Assembly: GCF_005222485.1 (NCBI RefSeq)
Contig: NZ_CP029078.1
Coordinates: 434,001-498,000 of the forward strand
Length of the DNA: 64,000 nucleotides
Direction of reading: 5' to 3'
Source: Streptomyces griseoviridis
Lineage (GTDB): Bacteria; Actinomycetota; Actinomycetes; Streptomycetales; Streptomycetaceae
Made by a program: the position numbers and the translations under genes. A model generated the notes under the pieces. The model did no database searches. It saw only the letters and a list, made by a program, of their open reading frames with translations, and was not told the DNA's origin. Within the stretch, counting starts at the first letter, position 1. Every line of letters begins with the position of its first letter. This document shows, one piece after another, positions 32,112 through 40,781 of the stretch.

Positions 32112-34043
32112 TCACGTGTCGGTGCGCCCGGGGCCCTGGTCACGCCGCCCCGGGCCCCCTTTACACCGCCCCGACCCCGTTCGCCCGGTTCCGCCGCCGC
32201 TCGACCAGGCCGCCCAGAGGTCCGCGAACACGCCTCCCGAGGACCGCAGTTCGTCGCCGTCGCCGTGTTCCACCACCCGTCCGTGGTCCATCACCAGGAC
32301 TGTGTCCGCGGTGGCCGTCTGGGACAGCCGGTGGGCGACGACGACCGCCGTGCGGCCCTCGGTGACGGTGCGGGCGGCCCGGTCGAGGGTGCGGGCCGCG
32401 TCGCTGCCGCCCTCGGCGGTCGCCTCGTCCAGGACGACGACCTCCGGGTCGAGCAGGAGGACGCGGGCGAGGGCGAGTTGCTGGACCTGGCCCGCGGTCA
32501 GCTCCGTGGCGCCGGTGCCGACGACCGTGTCGGCGCCGTCGGGCAGCGCGGCGACCCAGTCGGCGGCGCCCACGGCGGCGAGCGCGGACGCGATGTCCTC
32601 GGTGGAGGCGGACCGGCGGGCGAGGCGGAGGTTGTCGGTGAGGGTCCCCCGGAACAGATGGTGTTCCTGGGTCACCAGCACGATCCGGCGGCGGCCGTCC
32701 GGCGCGGCGGCAGCGAGGTCGGCGGTGGCGACGCCGCCGAGGGAGACGTGCCCGGTGTGCGGTGGGCGCAGCCCCGCGATCAGCGTGGCCAGGGTCGACT
32801 TGCCCGACCCGGTCGCGCCGACGACAGCGAGGTGCCGGCCCGCGGGCAGGTCGAGGTCGATGCCGTGCAGGACATCGGGTCCGCCCCGGTACCTGTGGTG
32901 GACGCCCCGGACGGCGAGCGGCGCGCCGGCCGGCCCGGACGGCACCGTCGCCGTGCGGTCCGGGCGGCCGTCCTGTCGGCCGTCGCCCGGTCGGCCGCCC
33001 TCCGTCCGACCGCCGCCCGGTCGGCCGTCGTCCGGTCGGCCGTCGTCCGGGGGCCCGAGGGTGGCGACCCCGACGATCCTGGCCAGCCCGGCGCCCGCCT
33101 GCTGCACGCTGTCGAAGGTGCCGAGCATGGTGTTGACGGGGTCGAAGAGGCCGACGAAGAAGAGGGCCGCCGTGGTGGCCGCGCCGATGTCGGCGGTGCC
33201 CGAGCGGACCAGGACGAACGCCACCAGCAGGATGGCGGCGAGACCGATGAACTCGGCGACGTTGAGCCGTCCGTAGAAGCGGGTGGCCGCCCTGGTCGCC
33301 CGGAACTCATAGGTCATGGCCTGCTCCGACGCCGCCTCCACGTGGGCGCGCCGGCTCGCCCCGAGACGCAGCGCGCGCAGGGTGGGCAGCGCGGTGAAGG
33401 CGCTGAGCAGGGCCGAGGCGCGGCGGCCGTCGGCGGTCCTGCCGTCGGCGTAGATGGGGCGGGAGGTGCGCAGGTACCAGCGCAGGGTGTGGGCCTGGAT
33501 CGGCACGGCGAGGAGCCCGGCGAGGGCGAACCGCCAGTCGAGGGCGGCGAGTCCGACGAGGGTGGCGGCGATGGCGAGGGCGGCGGAGGCGAAGTCGCCC
33601 AGGGCGCCGGAGGCGGCGGTGGTGACCCGGTCGGCGTCGCCCGAGACCCGTGCGACGAGGTCGCCCGTGCCGCCCGCCTCGACGACGTCGACGGGCAGGG
33701 CGAGGGCGGCGGCGACGGCGTCCTCGCGCAGCCGTCCGGTCACCGGCAGGACGAGCCGGGCCAGCAGGACGGCCGCGGCCCAGCCGGTGAGGGCGGCCGC
33801 GGCGGCGGCACAGGCCACCAGCAGGACGGGTCCGACGAGGGCGCTCGGGGCGCGGTCGTCGGCGATGGCCTGGGTGATGCGCCCGGTGGCGACGGGTGCG
33901 GCGAGGGCGAGCGCGCTGTCGACGACGAGGGCGGCGAGGACGGCCGCGAGCAGCGGGCCCCGCCCGCGCAGGACCCGGCGGAGATGGGCCCGGGTCTGCC
34001 GTCCGGTGGCGACGGGCAGGAGGGTGGGGGCGGATGTCGTCAT
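32112..34043 (-). CDS. ABC transporter, fused membrane-ATPase subunit A (ATP-competent half)
   Basis: A 643-residue half-transporter: six spans (about 30-310), an Asp/Gly/Arg/Pro-rich linker (DDGRPDDGRPGGGRTEGGRP), then the nucleotide-binding domain. Walker A is intact (GATGSGKST) and Walker B with catalytic Glu is present (VVVLDEATAEGG), but the signature reads LTAGQ instead of LSGGQ. It pairs with the next gene, which has the opposite defects. IrtAB-like siderophore importers have this exporter-type architecture; the nearby iron boxes and FecCD genes support a siderophore role. Confidence 0.85.
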   Translation of the reverse strand: MTTSAPTLLPVATGRQTRAHLRRVLRGRGPLLAAVLAALVVDSALALAAPVATGRITQAIADDRAPSALVGPVLLVACAAAAAALTGWAAAVLLARLVLPVTGRLREDAVAAALALPVDVVEAGGTGDLVARVSGDADRVTTAASGALGDFASAALAIAATLVGLAALDWRFALAGLLAVPIQAHTLRWYLRTSRPIYADGRTADGRRASALLSAFTALPTLRALRLGASRRAHVEAASEQAMTYEFRATRAATRFYGRLNVAEFIGLAAILLVAFVLVRSGTADIGAATTAALFFVGLFDPVNTMLGTFDSVQQAGAGLARIVGVATLGPPDDGRPDDGRPGGGRTEGGRPGDGRQDGRPDRTATVPSGPAGAPLAVRGVHHRYRGGPDVLHGIDLDLPAGRHLAVVGATGSGKSTLATLIAGLRPPHTGHVSLGGVATADLAAAAPDGRRRIVLVTQEHHLFRGTLTDNLRLARRSASTEDIASALAAVGAADWVAALPDGADTVVGTGATELTAGQVQQLALARVLLLDPEVVVLDEATAEGGSDAARTLDRAARTVTEGRTAVVVAHRLSQTATADTVLVMDHGRVVEHGDGDELRSSGGVFADLWAAWSSGGGTGRTGSGRCKGGPGRRDQGPGRTDT

Positions 34044-36184
34044 CGGGTCACCGTCCGTCGGTAGGCCGGGCTTTCGGCCAGCAGGGCCGTATGGGTGCCG
34101 GTGTCGCAGCGGGCCGCGGCGGGGGTGCCGTGCAGGTGCACGACCCGGCCGCACCGGGCGAGCCAGGTCGGGCTGTTGGTGATGACCAGCGTGGTGCGGC
34201 CGGCCCTGGTACGGCGGACCCGGTCGGCGATGGTGTGTTCGGTGGCCGCGTCGACCGCCGTGGTCGGGTCGTGCAGGACGAGGACGGGTGAGCGGGCCGC
34301 GAGCGCGCGGGCGAGGGCGACGCGTTGGCGCTGGCCGCCCGAGAGGGTCTCGCCCCGGTCGCCCACGGAGGTTCCGGCGCCGTGCGGCGCGGCGTTGACG
34401 ACCTGGTCGGCGAGGGCGGCGCGGGCGCCTTCGGCGGTGGCGGCGTCGCCGTCGGAGAGGGCGCCGAGGTTGTCGGCGAGGGTGCCGGGCAGCAGGGCGG
34501 GTTCGTGCGGGCAGACCAGGGCGGTCGCGCGCAGCGTCTCCAGCGGGAGGGCGGCGAGGTCGGTGCCGCCGAGGAGCACGGCGCCCTCGGCCGGGTCGAA
34601 CTCACGGGCGAGCAGGGCGGTGACGGCTTCGGCGACGGCGGGCGCGTCGCACACCAGTCCGGTCATGGCCCCGCCGGGCACCCGGGCATCCAGGACGGAC
34701 CCGTCGGGCAGCCGGACCCCGCGGAACTCCAGGTCGCCGTCGCCGAGCACCGTCGTCACCCCGTCGCTCCCAGGCGGCCCTGCGGCGACGCGCCCGGGAC
34801 CGCGTTCCGACGCGCTCGCATCCCCGCCCCCGTCACCGCGCTCCGACGCGCTCGCGTCCCCACCGCCGGGACCGCGTTCCGACGCGGGCGCATCCCCACC
34901 CCCGGGACCCTCGGCCACGCCTGCATCCCCACCCCCGGCACCGCGCTCCGACGCGCTCGCATCCCCGCGCCCGGGACCCTCCGCCACGCCCGTATCCCCG
35001 CCCCCAGAACCGCCCTCCGCCACGCCCCCGTCCCCACCCCCGGAGCGGACGACGACCGCGTCCGTCCCGAGCCGGTTCGTGACCGCTTCCCCGGCGTCGG
35101 ACGGGACCCGCCGCCTGCCGCCGGCCCCGGGGGCGCCCGTCGTCTCTCCTGGGTCGGTCACGGCCGGCGGAGTGACGAGCACCTCGTGGAGGCGGGCGGC
35201 GGACGCGAGCGCGCGGGCGTGTCCCGCGCGGGCCGCGGCCACCACCCGCATCGGGCCGATCACGAACTGCGCGAGCCCGAGCGCGGCGATGAACTCGTCC
35301 AGGCCGAGCCGCCCGTCCAGGGCGAGCCGGCCGCCGACCGCCGCGACGGCGGTGAGGTAGAGGCCGGTGAACGCCGTGCCCAGGGAGAGCAGCGCGGCCT
35401 CGGCGGACGCGGCGCGGCGCGCGGCCCGCACCGCGTCCTGGCTGACCCGGGCGTAGTCGGCGGCCACCGTCCTCTCGGCGCCGATGCCCTTGAGGACGCG
35501 CAGGCCGCGGATGAGGTCCTCGGCGAGCGCGGCGGCACCGGCCTGGTGGGCCTGTTCGGCGGCGCTGGTGCGGCGCAGCGTTGCGGAGAGACGGTGCTGC
35601 GCGGCCAGCAGCCCCGCGGTGCCGGCCACGACGAGCGCGCCGAGCGGCGGCGAGATCCGTACGAGCAGCAGCGCGGCGGCGAGCAGGACGACGACCGCGG
35701 CGACGGTGGAAGCGAGGGTGCGGGCGTAGGCGCCGACGCGTTCCGCGTCCCCCGCCGCGCGGCTGAGCAGGTCGCCCGGGAGCAGCCGGACACCGCCGGT
35801 CGGGCGCAGCACCGCCCCGGTGAGCAGGCCGCGGACCTGGTGTTCGGTGTGCTGGGCGGCGCGTTTGGCGGCGCGGGCGCCGAACCGGTAGGAGAGCGAG
35901 AGGAGCAGGAAGTCGGCGGCCAGCAGGCCGAGCCAGCCGGCCAGTTGGCCGGGGGTGCCGTCCTGGACGGCGTTGCCGACGGCCGCGCCGACGATGACCG
36001 GGACCAGTGCCTCGCCGAGTTGGTGGCTGCTGAAGAACAGGGAGGCGAGGGCGAGGTCGCGGCGCCGGGCGCGCAGGGACCGCCACAGCAGCGCGCGCGG
36101 CGAGGCGTCGGGTGCGGTGTCGGGCGGGGCGTCGAGGGGCGCCGGGGCGGCGGTCGGCCGTCCGGTCAGGGCGGGTGCGGTCAC
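34040..36184 (-). CDS. ABC transporter, fused membrane-ATPase subunit B (degenerate Walker A)
   Basis: A 714-residue half-transporter: six spans (about 40-320), a roughly 110-residue tandem-repeat linker, and a nucleotide-binding domain. At the Walker A place the sequence is LVCDAPAVAEAV with no GKS/T, and Walker B reads VLVLHDPTTAVD, so the catalytic Glu is Pro. The signature GETLSGGQRQRVALARAL is perfect. It therefore cannot hydrolyse ATP itself but can complete the site of subunit A. GTG start at 36184, next to an iron-box-like sequence; coupled to subunit A by 4-base overlap. Confidence 0.85.
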   Translation of the reverse strand: MTAPALTGRPTAAPAPLDAPPDTAPDASPRALLWRSLRARRRDLALASLFFSSHQLGEALVPVIVGAAVGNAVQDGTPGQLAGWLGLLAADFLLLSLSYRFGARAAKRAAQHTEHQVRGLLTGAVLRPTGGVRLLPGDLLSRAAGDAERVGAYARTLASTVAAVVVLLAAALLLVRISPPLGALVVAGTAGLLAAQHRLSATLRRTSAAEQAHQAGAAALAEDLIRGLRVLKGIGAERTVAADYARVSQDAVRAARRAASAEAALLSLGTAFTGLYLTAVAAVGGRLALDGRLGLDEFIAALGLAQFVIGPMRVVAAARAGHARALASAARLHEVLVTPPAVTDPGETTGAPGAGGRRRVPSDAGEAVTNRLGTDAVVVRSGGGDGGVAEGGSGGGDTGVAEGPGRGDASASERGAGGGDAGVAEGPGGGDAPASERGPGGGDASASERGDGGGDASASERGPGRVAAGPPGSDGVTTVLGDGDLEFRGVRLPDGSVLDARVPGGAMTGLVCDAPAVAEAVTALLAREFDPAEGAVLLGGTDLAALPLETLRATALVCPHEPALLPGTLADNLGALSDGDAATAEGARAALADQVVNAAPHGAGTSVGDRGETLSGGQRQRVALARALAARSPVLVLHDPTTAVDAATEHTIADRVRRTRAGRTTLVITNSPTWLARCGRVVHLHGTPAAARCDTGTHTALLAESPAYRRTVTR
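34785..35045 (-). repeat. Intragenic tandem repeat encoding the subunit B linker
   Basis: About eight imperfect repeats of roughly 33 bases encode alternating units such as GPGGGDASASERG and GAGGGDAGVAEG. The repeat sits between the membrane and ATPase domains. Confidence 0.8.
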
Positions 36185-36193
36185 CTCGCCACG

Positions 36194-36207
36194 TTAGGGT
36201 TACCTCA
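36194..36207 (-). promoter_or_regulatory. Iron-box-like site upstream of the ABC transporter pair
   Basis: TTAGGGTTACCTCA resembles half of the DmdR1/IdeR iron box (consensus TTAGGTTAGGCTAACCTAA); about 12 of 19 positions match. It lies 10 bases from the subunit B start. Confidence 0.45.
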
Positions 36208-36306
36208 CAAGTGGCGTAAACAGCGCGGTGCGCCACCGTATGTCGCACATCAGCCAAGGCCCCGCGGGTGTCGGGAGCGCCTGGCCCGAGACCGGGAACA
36301 GCTCGT

Positions 36307-37062
36307 ATGACGCAGGACAACTCCATCGACTTCGCCCGGTTCGAGATGTTCCGCGGGCAGTCCTTCGGGCGGCACGCGCACGACGAGCACCAACTCGCCT
36401 GGGCCAGCTCCGGGGTGGTGATGGTCGGGATAGAGGACCGCTGCTGGGTCCTGCCGCCGCATCTGGCGCTGTGGATCCCGGGCGGGGTGCGGCACACCAC
36501 GGCCGCGCTGCGGGAGACGGTGCTGCAAGGGGTGTATCTGGACCCGGCGGGCTGCCCGTTCACCTGGACGGCGCCGACCGTGCTCGCCGTGTCGCCGCTG
36601 GCCCGGCATCTCATCGGGTACCTGGCGGGCGAACCGTCCGCCGCGGCCCGCGCGCACGCGGAGGCGGTCCTGGTGGAGGTGCTGCGACCCACGGACGGCG
36701 CGGTGTTCGAGCTGCCGCTGCCGACGGACGCGCGGGCACGCGAGGTGGCGGGGCTGCTCCTCGACGAGCCGGCCGACCCGCGCGGTCTCGACGAGTTCGC
36801 GCACGCCATCGGTTCCAGCGCGCGGACGCTGCTGCGGCTGTTCCTCGCGCAGACGGGGATGACGTTCAACCAGTGGCGGGTGCACGCGCGGCTCCAGGCG
36901 GCGCTGGTCCATCTCGCCGAGGGCGAGCCGGTGGGCCGGGTGGCGGAGCGGGTCGGGTACGCGACGCCGAGCGCGTTCGTGGCCGCGTTCCGGCGTGTCA
37001 CCGGTCACACTCCGGCCGCCTACTTCGCGGGTTCGAGGAGCGGTGCGGGCGTCGAGGGGTGA
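36307..37062 (+). CDS. AraC-family transcriptional regulator
   Basis: A 251-residue protein: a cupin-like sensor domain (SFGRHAHDEHQLAWASSGVVMV, then LPPHLALWIPGGVRHTTAAL) and a C-terminal double HTH (LDEFAHAIGSSARTLLRLFLAQTGMTFNQWRVHARLQAALVHL and VGRVAERVGYATPSAFVAAFRRVTGHTPAAYF). Divergent from the ABC pair and directly upstream of the FecCD genes, so it probably regulates this siderophore locus in response to the ferri-siderophore. The ATG at 36307 is used. Confidence 0.85.
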   Translation: MTQDNSIDFARFEMFRGQSFGRHAHDEHQLAWASSGVVMVGIEDRCWVLPPHLALWIPGGVRHTTAALRETVLQGVYLDPAGCPFTWTAPTVLAVSPLARHLIGYLAGEPSAAARAHAEAVLVEVLRPTDGAVFELPLPTDARAREVAGLLLDEPADPRGLDEFAHAIGSSARTLLRLFLAQTGMTFNQWRVHARLQAALVHLAEGEPVGRVAERVGYATPSAFVAAFRRVTGHTPAAYFAGSRSGAGVEG

Positions 37063-37145
37063 CAGGCGGCCCTTCGGTGGCGTTTTGACGACATGACGTG
37101 GCGTTCCAGCGGCTTGTGGGCGGCTCACCGACCTTCATAACCTAG

Positions 37146-37164
37146 TTAGGCAAGGCTAAGCTTA
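37146..37164 (+). promoter_or_regulatory. Iron box (DmdR1/IdeR type) of the FecCD operon
   Basis: TTAGGCAAGGCTAAGCTTA matches 15 of 19 positions of TTAGGTTAGGCTAACCTAA and lies 50 bases upstream of the first permease start. Confidence 0.75.
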
Positions 37165-37213
37165 TTGATCAATGGTTCCTTGCGTCGATATCCGTTCGCC
37201 GTCGAGGAGCACG

Positions 37214-38338
37214 ATGACCACCCCCAGCGTGAGCGCGCCCGAGGCGAGGACCGGGCCCGCCACCCCGGCCACCGCCCCCGGGCCCGCCACCCCGGCCTTC
37301 GCCCCCGGGCGCGCCGCCCCGGCAAACGCCACCGGGCGCGGCGCGACGGCCCTGCGGCTGGCCGGACTGCTCGCGGCCTGCGTCCTGTTGCTGCTGGTCG
37401 CGGTCCTGAGCCTCGCGGTCGGCGCCAAGGCCATCCCGCCGGGCGACGTCGTGCGCGCGCTGCTGCACGGCAGCGACTCCGTCGACGCCTCGGTCGTCCT
37501 CGACCTGCGGGTGCCCAGGACGCTGCTCGGCATCACGGTCGGCGCGGCCCTGGCCGTGGCGGGCGTGCTGATGCAGGCGCTGACCCGCAATCCGCTCGCC
37601 GACCCCGGTCTGCTGGGCGTCAACATGGGCGCCTCGGCGGCCGTCGTCGCCACCCTCGCGCTGTGGCGCGAGGCCGGTACGGGGACCTCCGTCTGGTCGG
37701 CGCTCGCGGGCGCCGGGATCGCCGCGACCGCCGTGCATCTGCTGGGCGCGCGCGGCCGTTCCGGGCCCGCGCCGGTCCGGCTGGCGCTCGCCGGGACGGC
37801 CGTCAGCGCCGTGCTGGGCGCGCTGATCTCGGTGCTGACGCTGCTGCGGCCCGACGTGTTCGACCAGTTCCGCTTCTGGGGCGTCGGATCGCTCGCCGGG
37901 GTGCCGGTCGCCGCGTTCTGGCAGGTGCTGCCGTTCATCGCGGTGGGCGCGATGCTCGCCGTCGGCCTGTCCGGGTCGCTCAACGCGCTCGCGCTCGGCG
38001 ACGACACCGCGCGCGCCCTCGGCAGCCGGGTCACCAGGACCCGGCTGCTCGGCGCGGTCGCCGTCACCCTGCTCTGCGGGGCGGCGACGGCCGCGGTGGG
38101 TCCGATCGCCTTCGTCGGCCTGGCCGTTCCGCATCTGGCGCGGGCGGTCACCGGCCCCGACCACCGCTGGCTGCTGCCGTACGCGATGCTGCTCGGGCCC
38201 GCTCTGCTGCTCGGTTCCGACATCCTCGGCCGGGTCGTCGGGCGGCCCGGGGAGATCCAGGCCGGCATCGTGACGGCCTTCGCGGGAGCGCCCGTCTTCA
38301 TCGCCCTGGTCCGCCGCCGCAGGATCGCGGCCCTGTGA
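37214..38338 (+). CDS. FecCD family iron-siderophore ABC permease 1
   Basis: A 374-residue permease with about nine to ten spans. Family motifs: LRVPRTLLGITVGAALAVAGVLMQALTRNPLADPGLLGVNMGAS, FWGVGSLAGV, and the C-terminal GPIAFVGLAVPHLARAVTGPDHRWLLP. The first 45 residues are an Ala/Pro/Thr-rich stretch with repeated PATPA units. The ATG at 37214 with GAGGAG is preferred over one at 37172. Iron box upstream; coupled to permease 2. Confidence 0.9.
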   Translation: MTTPSVSAPEARTGPATPATAPGPATPAFAPGRAAPANATGRGATALRLAGLLAACVLLLLVAVLSLAVGAKAIPPGDVVRALLHGSDSVDASVVLDLRVPRTLLGITVGAALAVAGVLMQALTRNPLADPGLLGVNMGASAAVVATLALWREAGTGTSVWSALAGAGIAATAVHLLGARGRSGPAPVRLALAGTAVSAVLGALISVLTLLRPDVFDQFRFWGVGSLAGVPVAAFWQVLPFIAVGAMLAVGLSGSLNALALGDDTARALGSRVTRTRLLGAVAVTLLCGAATAAVGPIAFVGLAVPHLARAVTGPDHRWLLPYAMLLGPALLLGSDILGRVVGRPGEIQAGIVTAFAGAPVFIALVRRRRIAAL

Positions 38339-39432
38339 ACGCGCCCACGGCGGACGCGCCCACGGCACCCGCCGTCCCGCACCCCGTCACCGTGCCCGGC
38401 CGCGTCCTGCGGCTGCGTGGCGAGCGGCTCTCGCTGCGCTGGCGGCCGCGCACCCTGACCGTCTGCCTGCTGCTCGCCGTGTGCTGTCTCGCGCTCGGCG
38501 CGCTCAGCCTCACCACGGGTGCCTTCCGGTTGCCGCTGCCCAGGGTGCTGGCCACCCTGCTGGGACAGGGCAGCGGCGCCGAGGAGTTCATCGTCCTCGA
38601 CCTGCGGCTGCCCCGGCTGCTGTGCGCGGTGCTCGCCGGCGGCGCGCTGGGCATGAGCGGGGCGGTGTTCCAGAGCCTGTCCCGCAATCCGCTGGGCAGC
38701 CCGGACGTCATCGGCTTCACCAGCGGCGCGGCGACCGGCGCCGTCGTGCAGATCGTGGTCCTCCACGGCGGCGCGTACGCCACCGCCGTCGCCGCCGTCG
38801 CGGGCGGCCTGCTCACCGCGCTGGTCGTCGGGACCGTCGCGGCCGGCCGGGGGCCCTCCCTCGGCTACCGGGTCGTGCTGGTCGGTATCGGTGTCAGCGC
38901 GATGCTGACGTCCCTGACCGCGTACCTGCTGACCCGGGCGAGCCTGTACGAGGCGCAGGACGCGCAGCTGTGGCTGATCGGCAGCCTCAACTCCACGACG
39001 TGGTCGCTCGTCACACCGCTCGCGCTGGCCCTGGCCGTGCTGACCCCGGTCACGGTGGGGGCGGCGCGGACGCTGGGCTGGCTGGAGCTGGGCGAGGACA
39101 CGGCGCGCGGGCTCGGGGTGCCGGTGGGAGGGACCCGCCTGCTCCTGGCGCTCGCGGCGACCGCCCTGGCCGCAGCCGCCACGGCCGCGGTGGGCCCGAT
39201 CACGTTCGTGGCGCTGGCGGCCCCGCAGCTGTGCCGCCGGCTGGTCCGCTCGCCCGGCGCGCTGGTCGTGCCCGCCGCCTTCATGGGCGCGCTGCTGCTG
39301 TCGGCGAGCGACTTCGCCGCGCAACGGGTGCTGCCCTCGACGGAGTTGCCGGTCGGCGCCATGACGGGCGTCCTCGGCGGCCTCTACCTGTGCCGTCTGC
39401 TGGTCACCCGCCGCCGCACACCAGGCACCTGA
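38335..39432 (+). CDS. FecCD family iron-siderophore ABC permease 2
   Basis: A 365-residue permease, the partner of the upstream gene: LRLPRLLCAVLAGGALGMSGAVFQSLSRNPLGSPDVIGFTSGA, WLIGSLNSTTW and GPITFVALAAPQLCRRLVRSPGALVVPAAFMGALLL. The GTG overlaps the previous stop. No ATPase subunit is encoded next to the pair and the following substrate-binding gene is truncated, so function depends on components elsewhere. Confidence 0.9.
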   Translation: MNAPTADAPTAPAVPHPVTVPGRVLRLRGERLSLRWRPRTLTVCLLLAVCCLALGALSLTTGAFRLPLPRVLATLLGQGSGAEEFIVLDLRLPRLLCAVLAGGALGMSGAVFQSLSRNPLGSPDVIGFTSGAATGAVVQIVVLHGGAYATAVAAVAGGLLTALVVGTVAAGRGPSLGYRVVLVGIGVSAMLTSLTAYLLTRASLYEAQDAQLWLIGSLNSTTWSLVTPLALALAVLTPVTVGAARTLGWLELGEDTARGLGVPVGGTRLLLALAATALAAAATAAVGPITFVALAAPQLCRRLVRSPGALVVPAAFMGALLLSASDFAAQRVLPSTELPVGAMTGVLGGLYLCRLLVTRRRTPGT

Positions 39433-39436
39433 CCCC

Positions 39437-39961
39437 GAGCCGCTCCCCGCGAGCACCGCCGCCCGCCTCACCCGCTCCGTCGGCGCCGCCCTCACCGACA
39501 CCGCCGCCGGGGCCGGCTACCGGAAGGCGTCCGCCGCGCTCAGGCCGGCCGTCGCCGCCGACCCGGAGCCGCGGGTCGGCTTCGTCTTCGACATCGACAC
39601 CGACAAGAACACCGTCGGCGTGATGAACCCGAAGACCTGGGGCGTGCCGCGGACCGTGGGCGCGCTCGGGATGTCCTTGGTGCGGGTGCCCGGCGGAGCG
39701 GCGAACACCTACAGCCAGGCGGTCAGCCGGGAGAACGTGCCCTCGGTACCCGCCGACCTGCTGGTGTGGGCGGTCTCCTCGCCGCTGCCGGCCAACCCGC
39801 TGTGGAGGCGCACGCCCGCCGTCCGTGCCGGGCAGGTCTGGCAGCCCGAGCTGGCGTCCTGGTACGCGTACAGCTGGGCGGACTTCGGTGTGCTGCTCGA
39901 CGGCCTCGCCGGCCGCGTCCGCTCCGCGAAGGCGGGCGTCGGACCGCGCGCGGCCGTCTGA
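39437..39961 (+). pseudogene. Remnant of an iron-siderophore substrate-binding protein (C-terminal half only)
   Basis: An open frame of about 175 codons starting right after permease 2 matches the C-terminal half of FecB/FhuD-type binding proteins: AAGAGYRKASAALRP, VGFVFDIDTDKNTVGV, GALGMSLVRV, AVSRENVPSVPADLLVWAVSS, RAGQVWQPELASWYAYSWADFGVLLDGLAGRV. The lipoprotein signal and whole N-terminal lobe are missing (normal length about 330-350) and there is no start codon with a ribosome binding site. An ATG at 39620 could start only a 113-residue fragment. Best read as a deletion pseudogene. Confidence 0.75.
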
Positions 39962-40000
39962 GCGCGCCCGTCACCAGGGCAGCGCGCCCCTCACCAGGGC
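39961..40000. repeat. 20-base tandem duplication
   Basis: AGCGCGCCCGTCACCAGGGC is followed directly by AGCGCGCCCCTCACCAGGGC (one mismatch). It covers the end of the SDR gene, so the stop codon region is present twice. Confidence 0.85.
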
Positions 40001-40719
40001 ACGGCCGAACCGTCCCAGGAGAAGAAGCCGCCGGTGGGGCCGTCGTCCGGCAGGAGCGCCAGCCGGACGGCGCCCTCGGCGGCCTCGGCCGGGTCTCCCG
40101 CGTCCGGCATCGGGCTGCCGATCAGGTCGGTGGCCCGGCGCCCGGGGGCGAGCGCGTTCACCTTGAAGCCCTCGTCGGCGAGGGTCAGCCCGTACAGGAC
40201 GGTCAGGGCGTTGAGCGCGGCCTTCGAGGACCGGTAGGCGGCGGAGCGTCCGCTGCCCGGCGGGAACTGCGGGTTGGGGTGGGTGGACCAGGTCAGCGAC
40301 GCCGTGCCGCTGGAGACGTTGACGATCCGGGGCCGCGAGGAGCGGCGCAGGGCGGGCAGGAACGCGTTGGTGACCTCGACGACCGCGAAGACGTTGGTCT
40401 CGTAGGTGCGGCGCAGGTCCTCGACGCCGGTCTCGGCCGGCCCGCCGAGCGACGGCGAGATGCCCGCGTTGTTCACCAGGACGTCGAGCCGTTCGATCCG
40501 CTCGGCCGCGCGGGCGACGCTGTCCGGGTCGGTCACGTCCAGGTCGAGCGGTCGGGCCCGTCCGCCGATCTCTGCGGCCGCCCGCTCGCCGCGCCCCGGG
40601 TCACGGGAGCCGACGTGGACGGTGAAGCCCTCGGCCGCGAGGAGCCGGGCGACATGGAATCCGATGCCTTTGTTGGCACCGGTGACGAGTGCTGTGCGAT
40701 CGTTCTTCACACCGTCCAC
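39991..40719 (-). CDS. Short-chain dehydrogenase/reductase
   Basis: A 242-residue classical SDR: cofactor motif TGANKGIG near residue 14, LDLDVTD, NNAGISPSLGG, catalytic Ser in VNVSSGTASL, and YRSSK (Tyr/Lys pair) near residue 165; C-terminal GGFFSWDGSAVPW. GTG at 40719 or at 40710 may be the start. Divergent from an XRE regulator gene, a pairing that is very common in Streptomyces. Substrate unknown. Confidence 0.85.
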   Translation of the reverse strand: MDGVKNDRTALVTGANKGIGFHVARLLAAEGFTVHVGSRDPGRGERAAAEIGGRARPLDLDVTDPDSVARAAERIERLDVLVNNAGISPSLGGPAETGVEDLRRTYETNVFAVVEVTNAFLPALRRSSRPRIVNVSSGTASLTWSTHPNPQFPPGSGRSAAYRSSKAALNALTVLYGLTLADEGFKVNALAPGRRATDLIGSPMPDAGDPAEAAEGAVRLALLPDDGPTGGFFSWDGSAVPW

Positions 40720-40781
40720 GGTCCCCCGGCGGCGCCGGGCCTGCCAGGGACGACCTGTACCAGGCAGCGGAGGTGGCGGGG

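Noticed and set aside
37162..39501. A 779-codon minus-strand frame opposite the FecCD genes
   Set aside because: Shadow with Gln/Gly/Arg-rich composition; the plus-strand permeases carry the full family motifs and an iron box.
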